A stretch of 64,000 nucleotides of DNA from UBA7446 sp049596455 (lineage in GTDB: Bacteria > Bacteroidota > Bacteroidia > Flavobacteriales > Flavobacteriaceae): the NCBI GenBank assembly GCA_049596455.1, contig JBMYLP010000002.1, positions 1-64,000 of the forward strand. The letters run 5' to 3'. The translations under genes and the position numbers were made by a program. Each line of letters opens with the position of its first letter. The stretch's first letter is position 1. The notes beneath the pieces are model-generated. The model did no database searches. It was given only the letters and a program-made list of their open reading frames with translations, and was not told the origin of the DNA. Shown here piece by piece: positions 43,887-52,705 of this stretch.

Positions 43887-44696
43887 ATGAAAAACCTACT
43901 TTTCACTTTGGGTATTATTTCTCCATTTACCCTTTTTGCACAATCAATTTTTATTCATGAGATAGATTCTGATAGCCCTGGATTAGATTCAGCAGATTTT
44001 ATTGAGCTGTCTTCATCTACTCCCAGTTTTAACCTTGATGGCTATGTACTGGTATTGTTTAATGGGGGTGATGATGCTAGCTATGCCTCGTATGACCTTG
44101 ATGGGTATACCACAAACAGCAACGGCTACTTTGTTATTGGAGATACTGGCGTTACAGGGACCTCAATTACATTACTCTCTTCTGGACTTCAAAATGGACC
44201 AGATGCAGTGGCTTTATATCAAGCAGACAAATCGGATTTTCCAGCAGATACACCGGTAACTACTACAAACTTGGTTGATGCAGTAGTCTATGGAATTAAC
44301 GACGCAGATGACACAGGCTTACTAACCGGTTTAGGTGAAACAGTTCAATATAACGAAGATGAGCAAAACGATAAAGATAACCACTCATTACAACGCCAAT
44401 CTGATGAAAGTTTTAAGGCAGCGAGCCCGACTCCAAACAGCAGTAATTTTGTGTTAAGCAGTAATTATTCGATGAAAAAACCTATTTCGCTTTTCCCCAA
44501 TCCAGCAGATAAATGGATTCAACTAGAAGGGCTAAATGCAGTTGCATCAGTTACTATTTATGCCCAAACCGGACAACGCGTTCTTACTCAAGCTGTGGAC
44601 AAAACAGTAGACGTTTCGTCTTTAATGCCTGGGATTTATTTGGTTGAGATTTCTTATCGTGACAGTGTCACGTTACATAAACTTATCAAGAAATAA
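43887..44696 (+). CDS. Secreted lamin-tail-like protein with T9SS sorting domain
   Basis: A 269-residue cargo protein. A signal peptide (to TLFAQS) is followed by a beta-rich domain similar to lamin-tail domains (IHEIDSDSPGLDSADFIELSS, GYFVIGDTG, VVYGINDADDTG) and a C-terminal type A sorting domain that opens with ISLFPNPADKWI and ends KLIKK. Function unknown; LTD domains often accompany secreted nucleases, but no nuclease domain is present here. It would be exported by the T9SS machinery of which porZ and the SprE-like gene are parts. Its upstream gap is AT-rich with no clean promoter. Confidence 0.8.
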   Translation: MKNLLFTLGIISPFTLFAQSIFIHEIDSDSPGLDSADFIELSSSTPSFNLDGYVLVLFNGGDDASYASYDLDGYTTNSNGYFVIGDTGVTGTSITLLSSGLQNGPDAVALYQADKSDFPADTPVTTTNLVDAVVYGINDADDTGLLTGLGETVQYNEDEQNDKDNHSLQRQSDESFKAASPTPNSSNFVLSSNYSMKKPISLFPNPADKWIQLEGLNAVASVTIYAQTGQRVLTQAVDKTVDVSSLMPGIYLVEISYRDSVTLHKLIKK

Positions 44697-44798
44697 AATA
44701 GACCATTTTAAACCAGCAAAGAAAACCTACCTATCTATAAATGGCGTTTATAATCAGGTAAAAAACAAACAGTATAAAAAACTCCAATAGTATCATGG

Positions 44799-45185
44799 TT
44801 AAGCGGAAGATAAAAGTTCGTTTGCAAAATGGTGTAGCCCTGTAATAATCTTTTTAGATGTTTTTTCGGAGGCTACTTTATGACCGTCTTTATATTGGTG
44901 CAACAGTTGAGGGTTTAACTCCAAATACTCGGCTAATGCCGAAACGTTAAACACCTTGTAGTGTTGGAAAAACTGCGGTACGTCCAAACAAAAGGTTAAG
45001 GCATACCGGTTCGGCACGGGTTCGCCGTCTTCCTGCATTCCTTCCAAATGAAACGCAAAGGCTTCCTTAAACTGAGCTTGTACGTTTTCCCAGTTGGTAC
45101 CCACAGTAGCTACGCCCGGATAGTCCGGTGCGTAGGCACTAAATCCTGTGGCTGTTTTTTCTACTATAACTTTAATTTTTTCCAT
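44799..45185 (-). CDS. hicB: HicB-family antitoxin
   Basis: Antitoxin of a type II HicAB system, 128 residues. The N-terminal HicB fold (partial RNase H-like) has FSAYAPDYPGVATVGTNWENV, and the C-terminal part (from FNVSALAEYLELNPQLLHQY) looks like a helix-turn-helix DNA-binding domain. It should neutralise HicA and repress its own operon. It overlaps hicA by 14 bp, giving translational coupling. The 102-bp gap downstream (44697-44798) shows nothing recognisable. Confidence 0.9.
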   Translation of the reverse strand: MEKIKVIVEKTATGFSAYAPDYPGVATVGTNWENVQAQFKEAFAFHLEGMQEDGEPVPNRYALTFCLDVPQFFQHYKVFNVSALAEYLELNPQLLHQYKDGHKVASEKTSKKIITGLHHFANELLSSA

Positions 45186-45363
45186 GTATTTGTGCTTGTT
45201 TAAAAATTGACTTTAACGTTCCAATGGCAATATCGCCCTTTTTCATGGGAACCGTAACACGCCCTTTTTTTACAGGATGCTTAAACTGTGCATGGCTTCC
45301 TTTTTGCCCTACTTTATACCAGCCATCCTTTGTGATACGCTTTATGATTTCCCTTACTTTCAC
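45172..45363 (-). CDS. hicA: HicA-family mRNA interferase toxin
   Basis: A 63-residue double-stranded-RNA-binding-fold ribonuclease that cleaves mRNA when free. The family core GSHAQFKHP contains the catalytic His24, and the C-terminus has KGDIAIGTLKSIFKQA as in other HicA proteins. It lies first in the operon, with hicB overlapping downstream, the usual order. A perfect palindrome is 8 bp upstream of its ATG. Confidence 0.92.
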   Translation of the reverse strand: MKVREIIKRITKDGWYKVGQKGSHAQFKHPVKKGRVTVPMKKGDIAIGTLKSIFKQAQIHGKN

Positions 45364-45371
45364 ATTGTAAA

Positions 45372-45389
45372 AGTATAAATTTTTATACT
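45372..45389. promoter_or_regulatory. Candidate HicB operator
   Basis: AGTATAAA and TTTATACT form a perfect 8-bp inverted repeat with a 2-bp spacer, centred about 17 bp upstream of the hicA ATG. The position over the promoter and the HTH domain of HicB make it a likely autoregulatory site. Confidence 0.55.
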
Positions 45390-45448
45390 AAAAAAACAAG
45401 CAAAAGTGAAATTATTTTGAAATACCTACCCACATGTATGAAAAAGGG

Positions 45449-46648
45449 TTAATTCATCTGATACAACCACAGCGCAGGGTTTTGCGGAGTGGTGTTTTGG
45501 AATAAGCTAAATTGCAATGCTGTTTTACCAGTATCTCTGTTGGTAAAAACTTTACCAATGGCTTGCTTGGCAGCAACCTTATCCCCTTTTTTCACATATA
45601 CCTTACTTAGGTTTTTATAACTCGTAATGTAGTTCCCGTGTTGCACAAGAACAATGGGGTTGCTCCCTTTAAACTGAACAATATTTAGCACCTTTCCTTC
45701 AAACACACTTCGCGCTTCGGTATCAACGGGTACTGAAAGTGTTACTCCGTTACTTTTTATGGTGGTTGTGCGAACCACAGGATGGCGTTGGGTTCCAAAT
45801 TTTTGCGTAACAATACCTTTAGCAACAGGCCACGGCAAACGCCCTTTATTAGCGGCAAAACTTGCCGCTAAGGCTTTAGCTTCTGGTGTGAGCACAAAGC
45901 TTGTTGTTTTGGTCCCTGCTTTTTTGTTTGAGGCGGCAATGGCCTCGCGAATCAAGCGATTTATTTCTCGGTCTATGGCTGCTTGTTGCTGTTGTTTTTT
46001 TCTGATTTGTGCTGCGTAGCTTTTTTCTTTTCGCTTAAGCTGTTGCACAAGGTTATTTTGACGCGCACGCACCGTATCCAGTGCTTTTTGCGCATCTCTA
46101 TTTTCACGGATTAACCGCTCCTTGTCTTTGCGTTGCGCAACCAAATTGTTGGTGTACTGCTGCAAGGTTTTGGTTTTTTCGGCAATTTGTTCTCCCTGTT
46201 GTTTGCGGTATGCGGCGTATTGCTTCATATACGCCATGCGCTTATAAGCTTGCCAAAAACTCTCAGATGAAAGCAAAAACATAAGGCGGTTTTGGGCGGA
46301 TTGATTTTTTCGCGCTGCCACTACCATTTCGGCATAGTCTTTTTTGAGCGTTGCCAATTCGGTTCGTAGTTGCTCTATGTTACGGAGGTTGAGGTTAATC
46401 TCTTGATTTAGCCGATTGATTTGTCGGTTCGTAAGTCGAATTAGCGCATCTTGCCTGTCCATTTTTAGCTGTACCGTCTCCACTTCGATAAGCACATTGG
46501 CGCGTTTTTTTGCACTCGATTTTAGTAGCGTATTGATTTGTACAATTTCTTGTTGCAAGCGTTTTTTTTGAGCTTCAAGCGTAGCTTTTTTGTCTTGAGC
46601 AAAACCCAATACTGGAACTAGCATTAACACCCAAAGCCATGTTTTCAT
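45449..46648 (-). CDS. EnvC-like murein hydrolase activator (degenerate LytM)
   Basis: A 399-residue periplasmic protein: signal peptide (to GFAQDK), a long coiled coil (about residues 20-255, rich in Arg, Gln, Leu) and a C-terminal LytM-like domain (WPVAKGIVTQKFG, GKVLNIVQFKGSNPIVLVQHG, YKNLSKVYVKKGDKV). The zinc ligands of active M23 enzymes (HxxxD and HxH) are absent, as in EnvC, which activates amidases for septum splitting. The start overlaps the stop of the DUF4292 gene by 4 bp. Its 3' gap to hicA is 85 bp. Confidence 0.88.
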   Translation of the reverse strand: MKTWLWVLMLVPVLGFAQDKKATLEAQKKRLQQEIVQINTLLKSSAKKRANVLIEVETVQLKMDRQDALIRLTNRQINRLNQEINLNLRNIEQLRTELATLKKDYAEMVVAARKNQSAQNRLMFLLSSESFWQAYKRMAYMKQYAAYRKQQGEQIAEKTKTLQQYTNNLVAQRKDKERLIRENRDAQKALDTVRARQNNLVQQLKRKEKSYAAQIRKKQQQQAAIDREINRLIREAIAASNKKAGTKTTSFVLTPEAKALAASFAANKGRLPWPVAKGIVTQKFGTQRHPVVRTTTIKSNGVTLSVPVDTEARSVFEGKVLNIVQFKGSNPIVLVQHGNYITSYKNLSKVYVKKGDKVAAKQAIGKVFTNRDTGKTALQFSLFQNTTPQNPALWLYQMN

Positions 46649-47406
46649 TGCACAAATATGGGTTTATAGCCTTCTGGAATGGCAAACGGCATATTGATTT
46701 GGTTATTAAGCTGCGTTTGCCGGGTGCTTAATGTGAGTGTTGTGGTGCCTTTTTCGCCAAAAAGGGTCGCAATCAATTCTTCTGGCACCCATTGCCCATC
46801 AATTTTTTTGTAGGATTTATACAGCACACTAATGGAACTGTCACCTTCACCTAGGCGTTGTTCCGTAAGACGAAATTCGGCATCAAAAACAAATTGCAAT
46901 TCTACGCCTCGTTTGCGTAAGCTAAATACATAAGCATTTTTGGCAAACGATAGTTTTGCACGCTTAAAGGCACGCGCATCTACAGGTTTTGCGGTAAGCA
47001 GGTTTTCAAGCATGGAATAATCAATAGGCACACCCAATAGTTTTTTGAACGTACGGTAATCCATTTGTGCGTACTGCCGATTGATTTTTTCATAGGCTTG
47101 CAATTGATAAGGCGTGATAAAAACGCGCGCTAACGGCACGATAACACTTCCATTAACCCAAATGCCTTCTCCGTGTTTTAATCGAGTAGCGACACTTATT
47201 TTTTGGCGTTTTCCACGCTGGTCAAGTACGGCTTGACCACGCCATTGCAGCGTTTTAAATGCAAGCGCACTTGCAGCAATTTGCTGCTGCACCATCCGTG
47301 GCTTTAGCGAGGTGTCAACCGTCGCAGAAGGGGTAGCAGTAGGCGCTAACGACTTACACCCTATCACCAAAACTAACCCAACAAGAAGCGCAGCGCTTTT
47401 TTTCAT
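46645..47406 (-). CDS. DUF4292 lipoprotein
   Basis: A 253-residue predicted lipoprotein: lipobox VIGC with Cys17, then a beta-rich LolA/LolB-like domain (TLQWRGQAVLDQRGKRQKIS, VPLARVFITPYQLQAYEK, GQWVPEELIATLF). DUF4292 members resemble LolB-like lipoprotein-handling folds; in Flavobacteriaceae they usually sit next to the EnvC-like gene, as here (4-bp overlap). A role in outer-membrane lipoprotein or peptidoglycan maintenance is plausible but unproven. The nucleotidyltransferase gene stops 3 bp after it on the upstream side. Confidence 0.82.
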   Translation of the reverse strand: MKKSAALLVGLVLVIGCKSLAPTATPSATVDTSLKPRMVQQQIAASALAFKTLQWRGQAVLDQRGKRQKISVATRLKHGEGIWVNGSVIVPLARVFITPYQLQAYEKINRQYAQMDYRTFKKLLGVPIDYSMLENLLTAKPVDARAFKRAKLSFAKNAYVFSLRKRGVELQFVFDAEFRLTEQRLGEGDSSISVLYKSYKKIDGQWVPEELIATLFGEKGTTTLTLSTRQTQLNNQINMPFAIPEGYKPIFVQ

Positions 47407-47409
47407 TTG

Positions 47410-48423
47410 TTATTCTAATACGGAGTAATCGCCAATACTCACATGCGTAAACGCCCCATTGTAGCGCACATGGTTGCCAATCATTGCCCCTTTGAGTGTT
47501 GCGTTTTCAATAGCACTATTAGATTGGATAATACTGTTTTCAATAGTGCTATCTGCAATTGTAGTGCCAGCACCAACAGATACATGCGGACCTACTGTAC
47601 TATTGGTAAGCGTTACGCCATCTGCAATGTAGCAGGGCGGAATAATGGTACTGTTGTTAAGCGTAACATTGCCAACAAGCGTTTCGCCTTCAGCAGCAAG
47701 GAAATCCAACATTTTGGCATTGGTTTCTATGGTAACTTTTGGGTTACCGCAATCCATCCAAGCAGTTACTTCACCGGGAACAAAACGCTTTCCGCTTTGC
47801 ATCATCCGCAAAATGCCATCATTGATTTGATACTCGCCACCACGAGTTAGGTTTTCGTCTAAAACCCCTTGAAGCGCAGCTTTTAGCACTTCTATCTCCT
47901 TGAAATAATAAATCCCAATGACTGCCAAATCAGAAACAAAATCTTTTGGCTTTTCTACTAATGCACTAATTGCACCCGTTTTATCTAATTGCACCACACC
48001 AAACTGCTCGGGGTGGGCTACTTTTTTGACCCAAATCACGCTGTCAGCTTCGGGGTCTAAGGTTAAATCTGCACGAATAAGCGTATCGGCATACGCCACT
48101 ACCGCCGGTCCTGAAAGCGAAGGTTCGGCACACATGATTGCATGTCCTGTACCCAAAGGCACGTCTTGGCGGTAAATGCTTGTTTTTGCTCCCAAACTGT
48201 TGGAAAGATCGTTCAGCGCAGCTACTACGTCATCGCCAAAAAAGGCAGGGTCTCCAAGCACATAGGCAATTTCAGTTACGGGTTCGGGGAGTACTTTGGC
48301 AATATCTCGAACCAATCGGTGCACAATGGGCATCCCCGCCACGGGCACTAAAGGCTTTGGAACGGTTAACGTATGTGGGCGAAGGCGTGATCCACGACCC
48401 GCCATGGGAACAATGATTTTCAT
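47410..48423 (-). CDS. Sugar-phosphate nucleotidyltransferase with left-handed beta-helix tail
   Basis: Nucleotidyltransferase of 337 residues. The N-terminal catalytic domain starts with the pyrophosphorylase motif MAGRGSRLRPHTLTVPKP, has VPLGTGHAIMCA and WVKKVAHPEQFGVV, and the C-terminal third has hexapeptide-like repeats (TLNNSTIIPPCYIADGVTL, SVGAGTTIADS). This build fits glucose-1-phosphate thymidylyl- or uridylyltransferase relatives, or a GlmU-like enzyme without the acetyltransferase activity. The nucleotide and sugar are not determined. Start chosen at ATG 48423, two bases from the dut stop. Confidence 0.83.
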   Translation of the reverse strand: MKIIVPMAGRGSRLRPHTLTVPKPLVPVAGMPIVHRLVRDIAKVLPEPVTEIAYVLGDPAFFGDDVVAALNDLSNSLGAKTSIYRQDVPLGTGHAIMCAEPSLSGPAVVAYADTLIRADLTLDPEADSVIWVKKVAHPEQFGVVQLDKTGAISALVEKPKDFVSDLAVIGIYYFKEIEVLKAALQGVLDENLTRGGEYQINDGILRMMQSGKRFVPGEVTAWMDCGNPKVTIETNAKMLDFLAAEGETLVGNVTLNNSTIIPPCYIADGVTLTNSTVGPHVSVGAGTTIADSTIENSIIQSNSAIENATLKGAMIGNHVRYNGAFTHVSIGDYSVLE

Positions 48424-48424
48424 A

Positions 48425-48859
48425 TTATGCGGTACCTGTACTGCCAAATCCGCCCGCTCCGCGTTCGGTTTCGGTTAATGATTCAACTTCTTTCCACTCG
48501 GCGCGTTCGTGCTTAGCAATGACCAATTGCGCAATTCTGTCTCCAGCATTGATGGTAAACGGCTCATGGGATAAATTTATAAGGATAACGCCAATTTCGC
48601 CTCTATAGTCTGCATCAATAGTGCCGGGGGCGTTAAGAACCGTAATGCCTTTTTTAAGTGCCAATCCGCTACGTGGACGCACTTGTGCTTCTACTCCAAC
48701 AGGAAGTTCGATAAAAAGCCCGGTTTTTATAAGCCCACGCTCTAATGGTTGTAATGTAATCGGCGCATTGGTATGTGCGCGGAGGTCCATACCTGCCGAA
48801 GCTAAGGTTTCGTAGTGCGGTAATGCGTATGGGGATTGGTTTACAATGCGTATGTTCAT
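48425..48859 (-). CDS. dut: dUTP diphosphatase
   Basis: Trimeric dUTPase of 144 residues that hydrolyses dUTP and keeps uracil out of DNA. Family motifs: SAGMDLRAH (I), RPRSGLALKKG (II), GTIDADYRGEIGVIL (III), GDRIAQLVIAK (IV) and the Gly-rich C-terminal RGAGGFGSTG (V). Start at ATG 48859 begins at motif spacing normal for the family. One base separates its stop from the downstream start. The gap to the SIMPL gene holds a hairpin. Confidence 0.95.
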   Translation of the reverse strand: MNIRIVNQSPYALPHYETLASAGMDLRAHTNAPITLQPLERGLIKTGLFIELPVGVEAQVRPRSGLALKKGITVLNAPGTIDADYRGEIGVILINLSHEPFTINAGDRIAQLVIAKHERAEWKEVESLTETERGAGGFGSTGTA

Positions 48860-48877
48860 AACTACAAAAATAAGAAA

Positions 48878-48926
48878 AGCCCCTATCACGCCACAATTAT
48901 ATAATTAACTGAGACACAAAGGGGCT
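48878..48926 (-). terminator. Possible terminator between SIMPL gene and dut
   Basis: AGCCCCT (48878-48884) and AGGGGCT (48920-48926) pair as a 7-bp GC-rich stem with a 35-nt loop containing the palindrome AATTATATAATT, and on the minus strand TTTTCTTATTTTT follows. The long loop weakens the call. Confidence 0.4.
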
Positions 48927-48947
48927 ATAAAGTGTAAAAACGCTTAT

Positions 48948-49643
48948 TTATTTGCTTAACCTAAAGCGTATTTGCACACTAACTTGAATTTTTTGCGGTT
49001 TAAACTGTATGTCGGGGGCAGGTGCTACATCAGCTTCTGCCATAGAGAACATGACCACTTCGTCCAAAGTATTACGTCTATAACCCACAAAGCCTGAATG
49101 GGAATCGGAGATAAAAATAGCCTCAGCAACTTGCTGTCCCAGCGGCTTTGCCATTGCGCGAGCACGTTTTTTGGCTTTGGCAACGGCTTTGCTAAGTAAA
49201 TGCAATTTGAGCTCCTCCAGTTTGCTGTAATCGGTTTTGGAAAGATGGACATTAGAAATGCCTTTTTCTTCAAGGGCTGCCAACACCCGCCCTGCCGTGG
49301 TGGCATCGTGGAGTTTTAGTTCAAAGCGTTTGCTTTTTTTGATGTCTTTTCGGCGCAAAAAATAGGTTTTGATATTGCTGGATAAATCAGCAAGTTTGAG
49401 TTGCTTTTCAATATCAATATCTAGCTGCCGTAAGGCTTCAAACATACGTTTTTCAAGCTGCTCAACGCTGACTTTGGTGCGCTCGTCTTGCTCTCGTAGC
49501 TGAATGTTAAGATAAATTTCATCGGGCACTACAAGGGAGTCCGCTTTGGCATTGGTTTCAATGTAGGGAATATGATTTTCGGCTTGTGGTTGTGCCCACA
49601 CCAACAAAGGAAGTGCACATAGGCATATAAGAAGGGTTTTCAT
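48948..49643 (-). CDS. SIMPL domain (DUF541) exported protein
   Basis: A 231-residue protein with a signal peptide (to VWAQPQ) and a SIMPL/DUF541 domain: the mixed alpha-beta segment VVPDEIYLNIQLREQDERTK and a long C-terminal beta strand IQVSVQIRFRL. Members are related to BP26-type periplasmic proteins that form ring assemblies; function is unknown. The 90-bp gap to atpG and the lack of a terminator between them leave open that it is read through from the ATP synthase operon. Confidence 0.85.
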   Translation of the reverse strand: MKTLLICLCALPLLVWAQPQAENHIPYIETNAKADSLVVPDEIYLNIQLREQDERTKVSVEQLEKRMFEALRQLDIDIEKQLKLADLSSNIKTYFLRRKDIKKSKRFELKLHDATTAGRVLAALEEKGISNVHLSKTDYSKLEELKLHLLSKAVAKAKKRARAMAKPLGQQVAEAIFISDSHSGFVGYRRNTLDEVVMFSMAEADVAPAPDIQFKPQKIQVSVQIRFRLSK

Positions 49644-49733
49644 AAATTAAAGATTTATAAATCCCTTAATCAAAAACAACGCCAAAGTGTTAGGTGCTGG
49701 CTATGGGTAAGGCAAAAACGCCTGTAGTATGGT

Positions 49734-50582
49734 TTAGCCGTTTAGTGCTTCGGCACCCCCAACGATTTCTAAAATCTCGTTGGTAATGGCGGCTTGACGC
49801 GCTTTGTTATAGGTCAGCTTTAACTGATTGCGCAAATCAGTAGCATTGTCTGTCGCCTTGTGCATGGCAGTCATACGTGCGCCGTGCTCACTGGCAAACG
49901 AATCGCGAAGTGCCTTAAACAACTGCATTTTTAATGCCTTTGGTAAAAGTGTATTAAAAATTTCCTCTTGCCCGGGCTCGTAGATATAATCCGCTTCAGT
50001 TTGTGTTTCCGAAGCATCAGCTACTAATGGCAAAAATGGCTCTACCGTTACCAATTGCGTAGCTGCATTTTTAAAGCGGTTATATACCAAATGCACTTCA
50101 TCGTATTCTTCAGCAACAAAGCCGTCCATAAGTTGCTGTGCAAGCTCAGCAGCGTTGGCAAAACTTAGGTCATCAAATACTTCTGTATTGTGTCCAACTA
50201 CATCAAATTCCTTACTTAGTATATCATTCCCTTTTTTACCAATAGTAAACACAGCAATTTCTGTCTGATTGCCATTAGCACGAGCTTTTACTTCTTTGAT
50301 GATGTTTGAGTTAAATCCGCCACATAGCCCACGATTAGAGGTAATGGCAACATAAAGCACACGCTTTACGTTCCGAGTTTTTGTATATGGATTGGTATCT
50401 TGGGCAGCACCACTAAGGTTTTGTAGCAATTCGGTTAGTTTGGCAGCGTATGGGCGCATTGCCGTAATGGCATCTTGCGCTTTTTTTAGCTTGGCAGCCG
50501 ATACCATTTTCATGGCACTGGTAATCTGCATCGTTGAGGATACAGAGCTAATCCGATTGCGTATTTCCTTAAGGTTTGCCAT
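49734..50582 (-). CDS. atpG: ATP synthase gamma subunit
   Basis: Central rotor stalk of F1, 282 residues. The N- and C-terminal helices that form the rotor coiled coil carry the conserved EIRNRISSVSSTMQITSAMKMV and TYNKARQAAITNEILEIVGGAEAL. The middle has the TSNRGLCGGFN motif. Last gene of the atpB-E-F-H-A-G order; beta and epsilon are not in this window. The 90-bp gap downstream holds no strong terminator. Confidence 0.96.
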   Translation of the reverse strand: MANLKEIRNRISSVSSTMQITSAMKMVSAAKLKKAQDAITAMRPYAAKLTELLQNLSGAAQDTNPYTKTRNVKRVLYVAITSNRGLCGGFNSNIIKEVKARANGNQTEIAVFTIGKKGNDILSKEFDVVGHNTEVFDDLSFANAAELAQQLMDGFVAEEYDEVHLVYNRFKNAATQLVTVEPFLPLVADASETQTEADYIYEPGQEEIFNTLLPKALKMQLFKALRDSFASEHGARMTAMHKATDNATDLRNQLKLTYNKARQAAITNEILEIVGGAEALNG

Positions 50583-50585
50583 GGC

Positions 50586-52163
50586 TTATGCGTATTGAGC
50601 AGCTAAATCTGTTGCAACTTTTGTTAGCGTATCCGTTACCTCATCGGTAAGTTTTCCTGCTTTAAGCGTATCTAGCACATCACGATGCTTTGCGTTTAGC
50701 AACTCCAAATAGCTTTGCTCAAATTCCTTTACTTTATTCACAGGTACTTGTCGCAATAAATTTTTAGAGCCAGCAAAAATGATCGCTACTTGGTCCTCAA
50801 CAGCAAACGGATCGTTTTGTGCTTGCTTGAGAATTTCCACGTTGCGTTTCCCTTTTTCAATCACATTTAGTGTTGCCGCATCAAGGTCAGAACCAAACTT
50901 GGCAAACGCTTCCAATTCGCGGAATTGTGCTTGGTCAAGCTTAAGCGTACCCGCTACTTTTTTCATGGACTTAATCTGCGCCGAGCCTCCTACACGAGAT
51001 ACCGAAATACCTACGTTAATCGCAGGGCGAACACCCGAGTTAAACAAATCAGACTCTAAGAAAATTTGTCCGTCTGTAATCGAAATTACGTTAGTTGGAA
51101 TATAGGCAGATACGTCACCTGCTTGGGTTTCAATAATAGGCAATGCCGTTAATGACCCTCCTCCTTTTACTTTTGATTTTAAGCCTTCGGGCAAATCGTT
51201 CATTTGTTTGGCAATGCTGTCATCAGCAATCACTTTTGCAGCACGTTCTAGTAGGCGCGAGTGCAAGTAGAATACGTCTCCAGGATAGGCTTCACGTCCT
51301 GGTGGACGACGAAGCAATAACGACACCTCTCGATACGCAACGGCTTGCTTTGATAAATCATCATAAATAATCAATGCTGGACGACCCGTATCGCGGAAAT
51401 ACTCTCCAATAGCTGCTCCTGCAAACGGCGCATACACTTGCATTGGCGCAGGGTCAGAAGCGTTTGCGGCTACAACGGTAGTGTATGCCATAGCGCCTTT
51501 TTCTTGAAGGGTATTGGCAATGGCTGCTACCGTTGAGGCTTTTTGTCCAACGGCAACATAAATACAATATACAGGCTCGCCTGCATCGTAAAATTCTTTT
51601 TGGTTTAGGATGGTGTCAATACACACGGTTGTTTTTCCTGTTTGGCGGTCGCCAATAACCAACTCTCGTTGTCCACGACCTACAGGAATCATTGCATCAA
51701 TAGATTTAATACCTGTTTGCAGGGGTTCGTTTACCGGTTGACGATAAATTACACCAGGTGCCTTTCGCTCTAGTGGCATTTCCACGGTTTCTCCTTCAAT
51801 AGGACCTTTGCCGTCTATGGGTTGCCCTAGTGTGTTTACCACACGACCTACCACGCCTTCGCCTACATTGATAGAAGCAATGCGCTGCGTACGCTTTACG
51901 GTATCTCCTTCTTTAATCCCTTTTGAAGGCCCTAAAAGTACCACCCCAACATTATCTTCCTCAAGGTTTAGTACAATGCCTTCAAGACCAGAATCGAAGG
52001 TAACCAATTCACCGTATTGTGCATTTGAAAGCCCATATACACGAGCAATACCGTCACCCACTTGGAGTACCGACCCTACTTCGTCTAAAGAGACACTGCT
52101 GTCAAATCCCGTTAATTGCTGTTTTAATATCGCGGATACTTCCGCAGCTTTTACTTCTGCCAT
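50586..52163 (-). CDS. atpA: ATP synthase alpha subunit
   Basis: Non-catalytic nucleotide-binding subunit of F1, 525 residues. Walker A is GDRQTGKTTV, the arginine finger region is in SVSRVGGSAQIKSM, and ALIIYDDLSKQAVAYRE is the Walker B area. It shares 13 bp with the end of atpH and is 3 bp from atpG. Slightly longer than the E. coli subunit, normal for Bacteroidota. Confidence 0.97.
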   Translation of the reverse strand: MAEVKAAEVSAILKQQLTGFDSSVSLDEVGSVLQVGDGIARVYGLSNAQYGELVTFDSGLEGIVLNLEEDNVGVVLLGPSKGIKEGDTVKRTQRIASINVGEGVVGRVVNTLGQPIDGKGPIEGETVEMPLERKAPGVIYRQPVNEPLQTGIKSIDAMIPVGRGQRELVIGDRQTGKTTVCIDTILNQKEFYDAGEPVYCIYVAVGQKASTVAAIANTLQEKGAMAYTTVVAANASDPAPMQVYAPFAGAAIGEYFRDTGRPALIIYDDLSKQAVAYREVSLLLRRPPGREAYPGDVFYLHSRLLERAAKVIADDSIAKQMNDLPEGLKSKVKGGGSLTALPIIETQAGDVSAYIPTNVISITDGQIFLESDLFNSGVRPAINVGISVSRVGGSAQIKSMKKVAGTLKLDQAQFRELEAFAKFGSDLDAATLNVIEKGKRNVEILKQAQNDPFAVEDQVAIIFAGSKNLLRQVPVNKVKEFEQSYLELLNAKHRDVLDTLKAGKLTDEVTDTLTKVATDLAAQYA

Positions 52164-52705
52164 GATATTGCGTTTGAACGTAAGTTTTGTTTTAATGTAT
52201 TGAGTTGATGTGCCACACTTGCATTAAGCTGTATGTCATCAAGCCTAAGGATGAACCCGCCAATAATTTCTGGGTCAACCTTGTTCACGAGTGTTACTTT
52301 CTTATCAGTAAGCGTAGCAACTTTCGCCAAAATTTCTTTTTCCACCTCTGGAGTAATGGATACAGCGGTTGTGGCAACAGCTTCAACCAATCCCAGATGC
52401 TCTTGGTATAATTCTTTTACTTTTAAGGCAATACCGTCTAAGTGGTGTGCACGATTGTTTTCAGCAATAAGGCGCAGGAAGTTTTTTCCTGCATCACTAC
52501 ACTGAGCAAATACGGCTTGGAGCGCATTATGCTTTAGGTCTGCGCTAATCACAGGGCTTTGCAAAATAGATTCTAAGTCACGGTTGTTTTGTACAGTATT
52601 GTACACTACATCCATGTCTTTAGCAAGAGCGTCTAGATTACCATCTTCAATGGCTTTTAGAACTGCCGCCTTGGCGTATCGCAATGCTGCTCGGGTGCCT
52701 ATCAT
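52151..52705 (-). CDS. atpH: ATP synthase delta subunit
   Basis: Peripheral stalk (OSCP) subunit of 184 residues connecting the b dimer to the top of F1. The N-terminal helical domain begins with TRAALRYAKAAV, and the C-terminal part contains LVNKVDPEIIGGFILRL, a family signature. The gene overlaps atpF by 4 bp and atpA by 13 bp. The order b, delta, alpha is conserved. Confidence 0.94.
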   Translation of the reverse strand: MIGTRAALRYAKAAVLKAIEDGNLDALAKDMDVVYNTVQNNRDLESILQSPVISADLKHNALQAVFAQCSDAGKNFLRLIAENNRAHHLDGIALKVKELYQEHLGLVEAVATTAVSITPEVEKEILAKVATLTDKKVTLVNKVDPEIIGGFILRLDDIQLNASVAHQLNTLKQNLRSNAISWQK

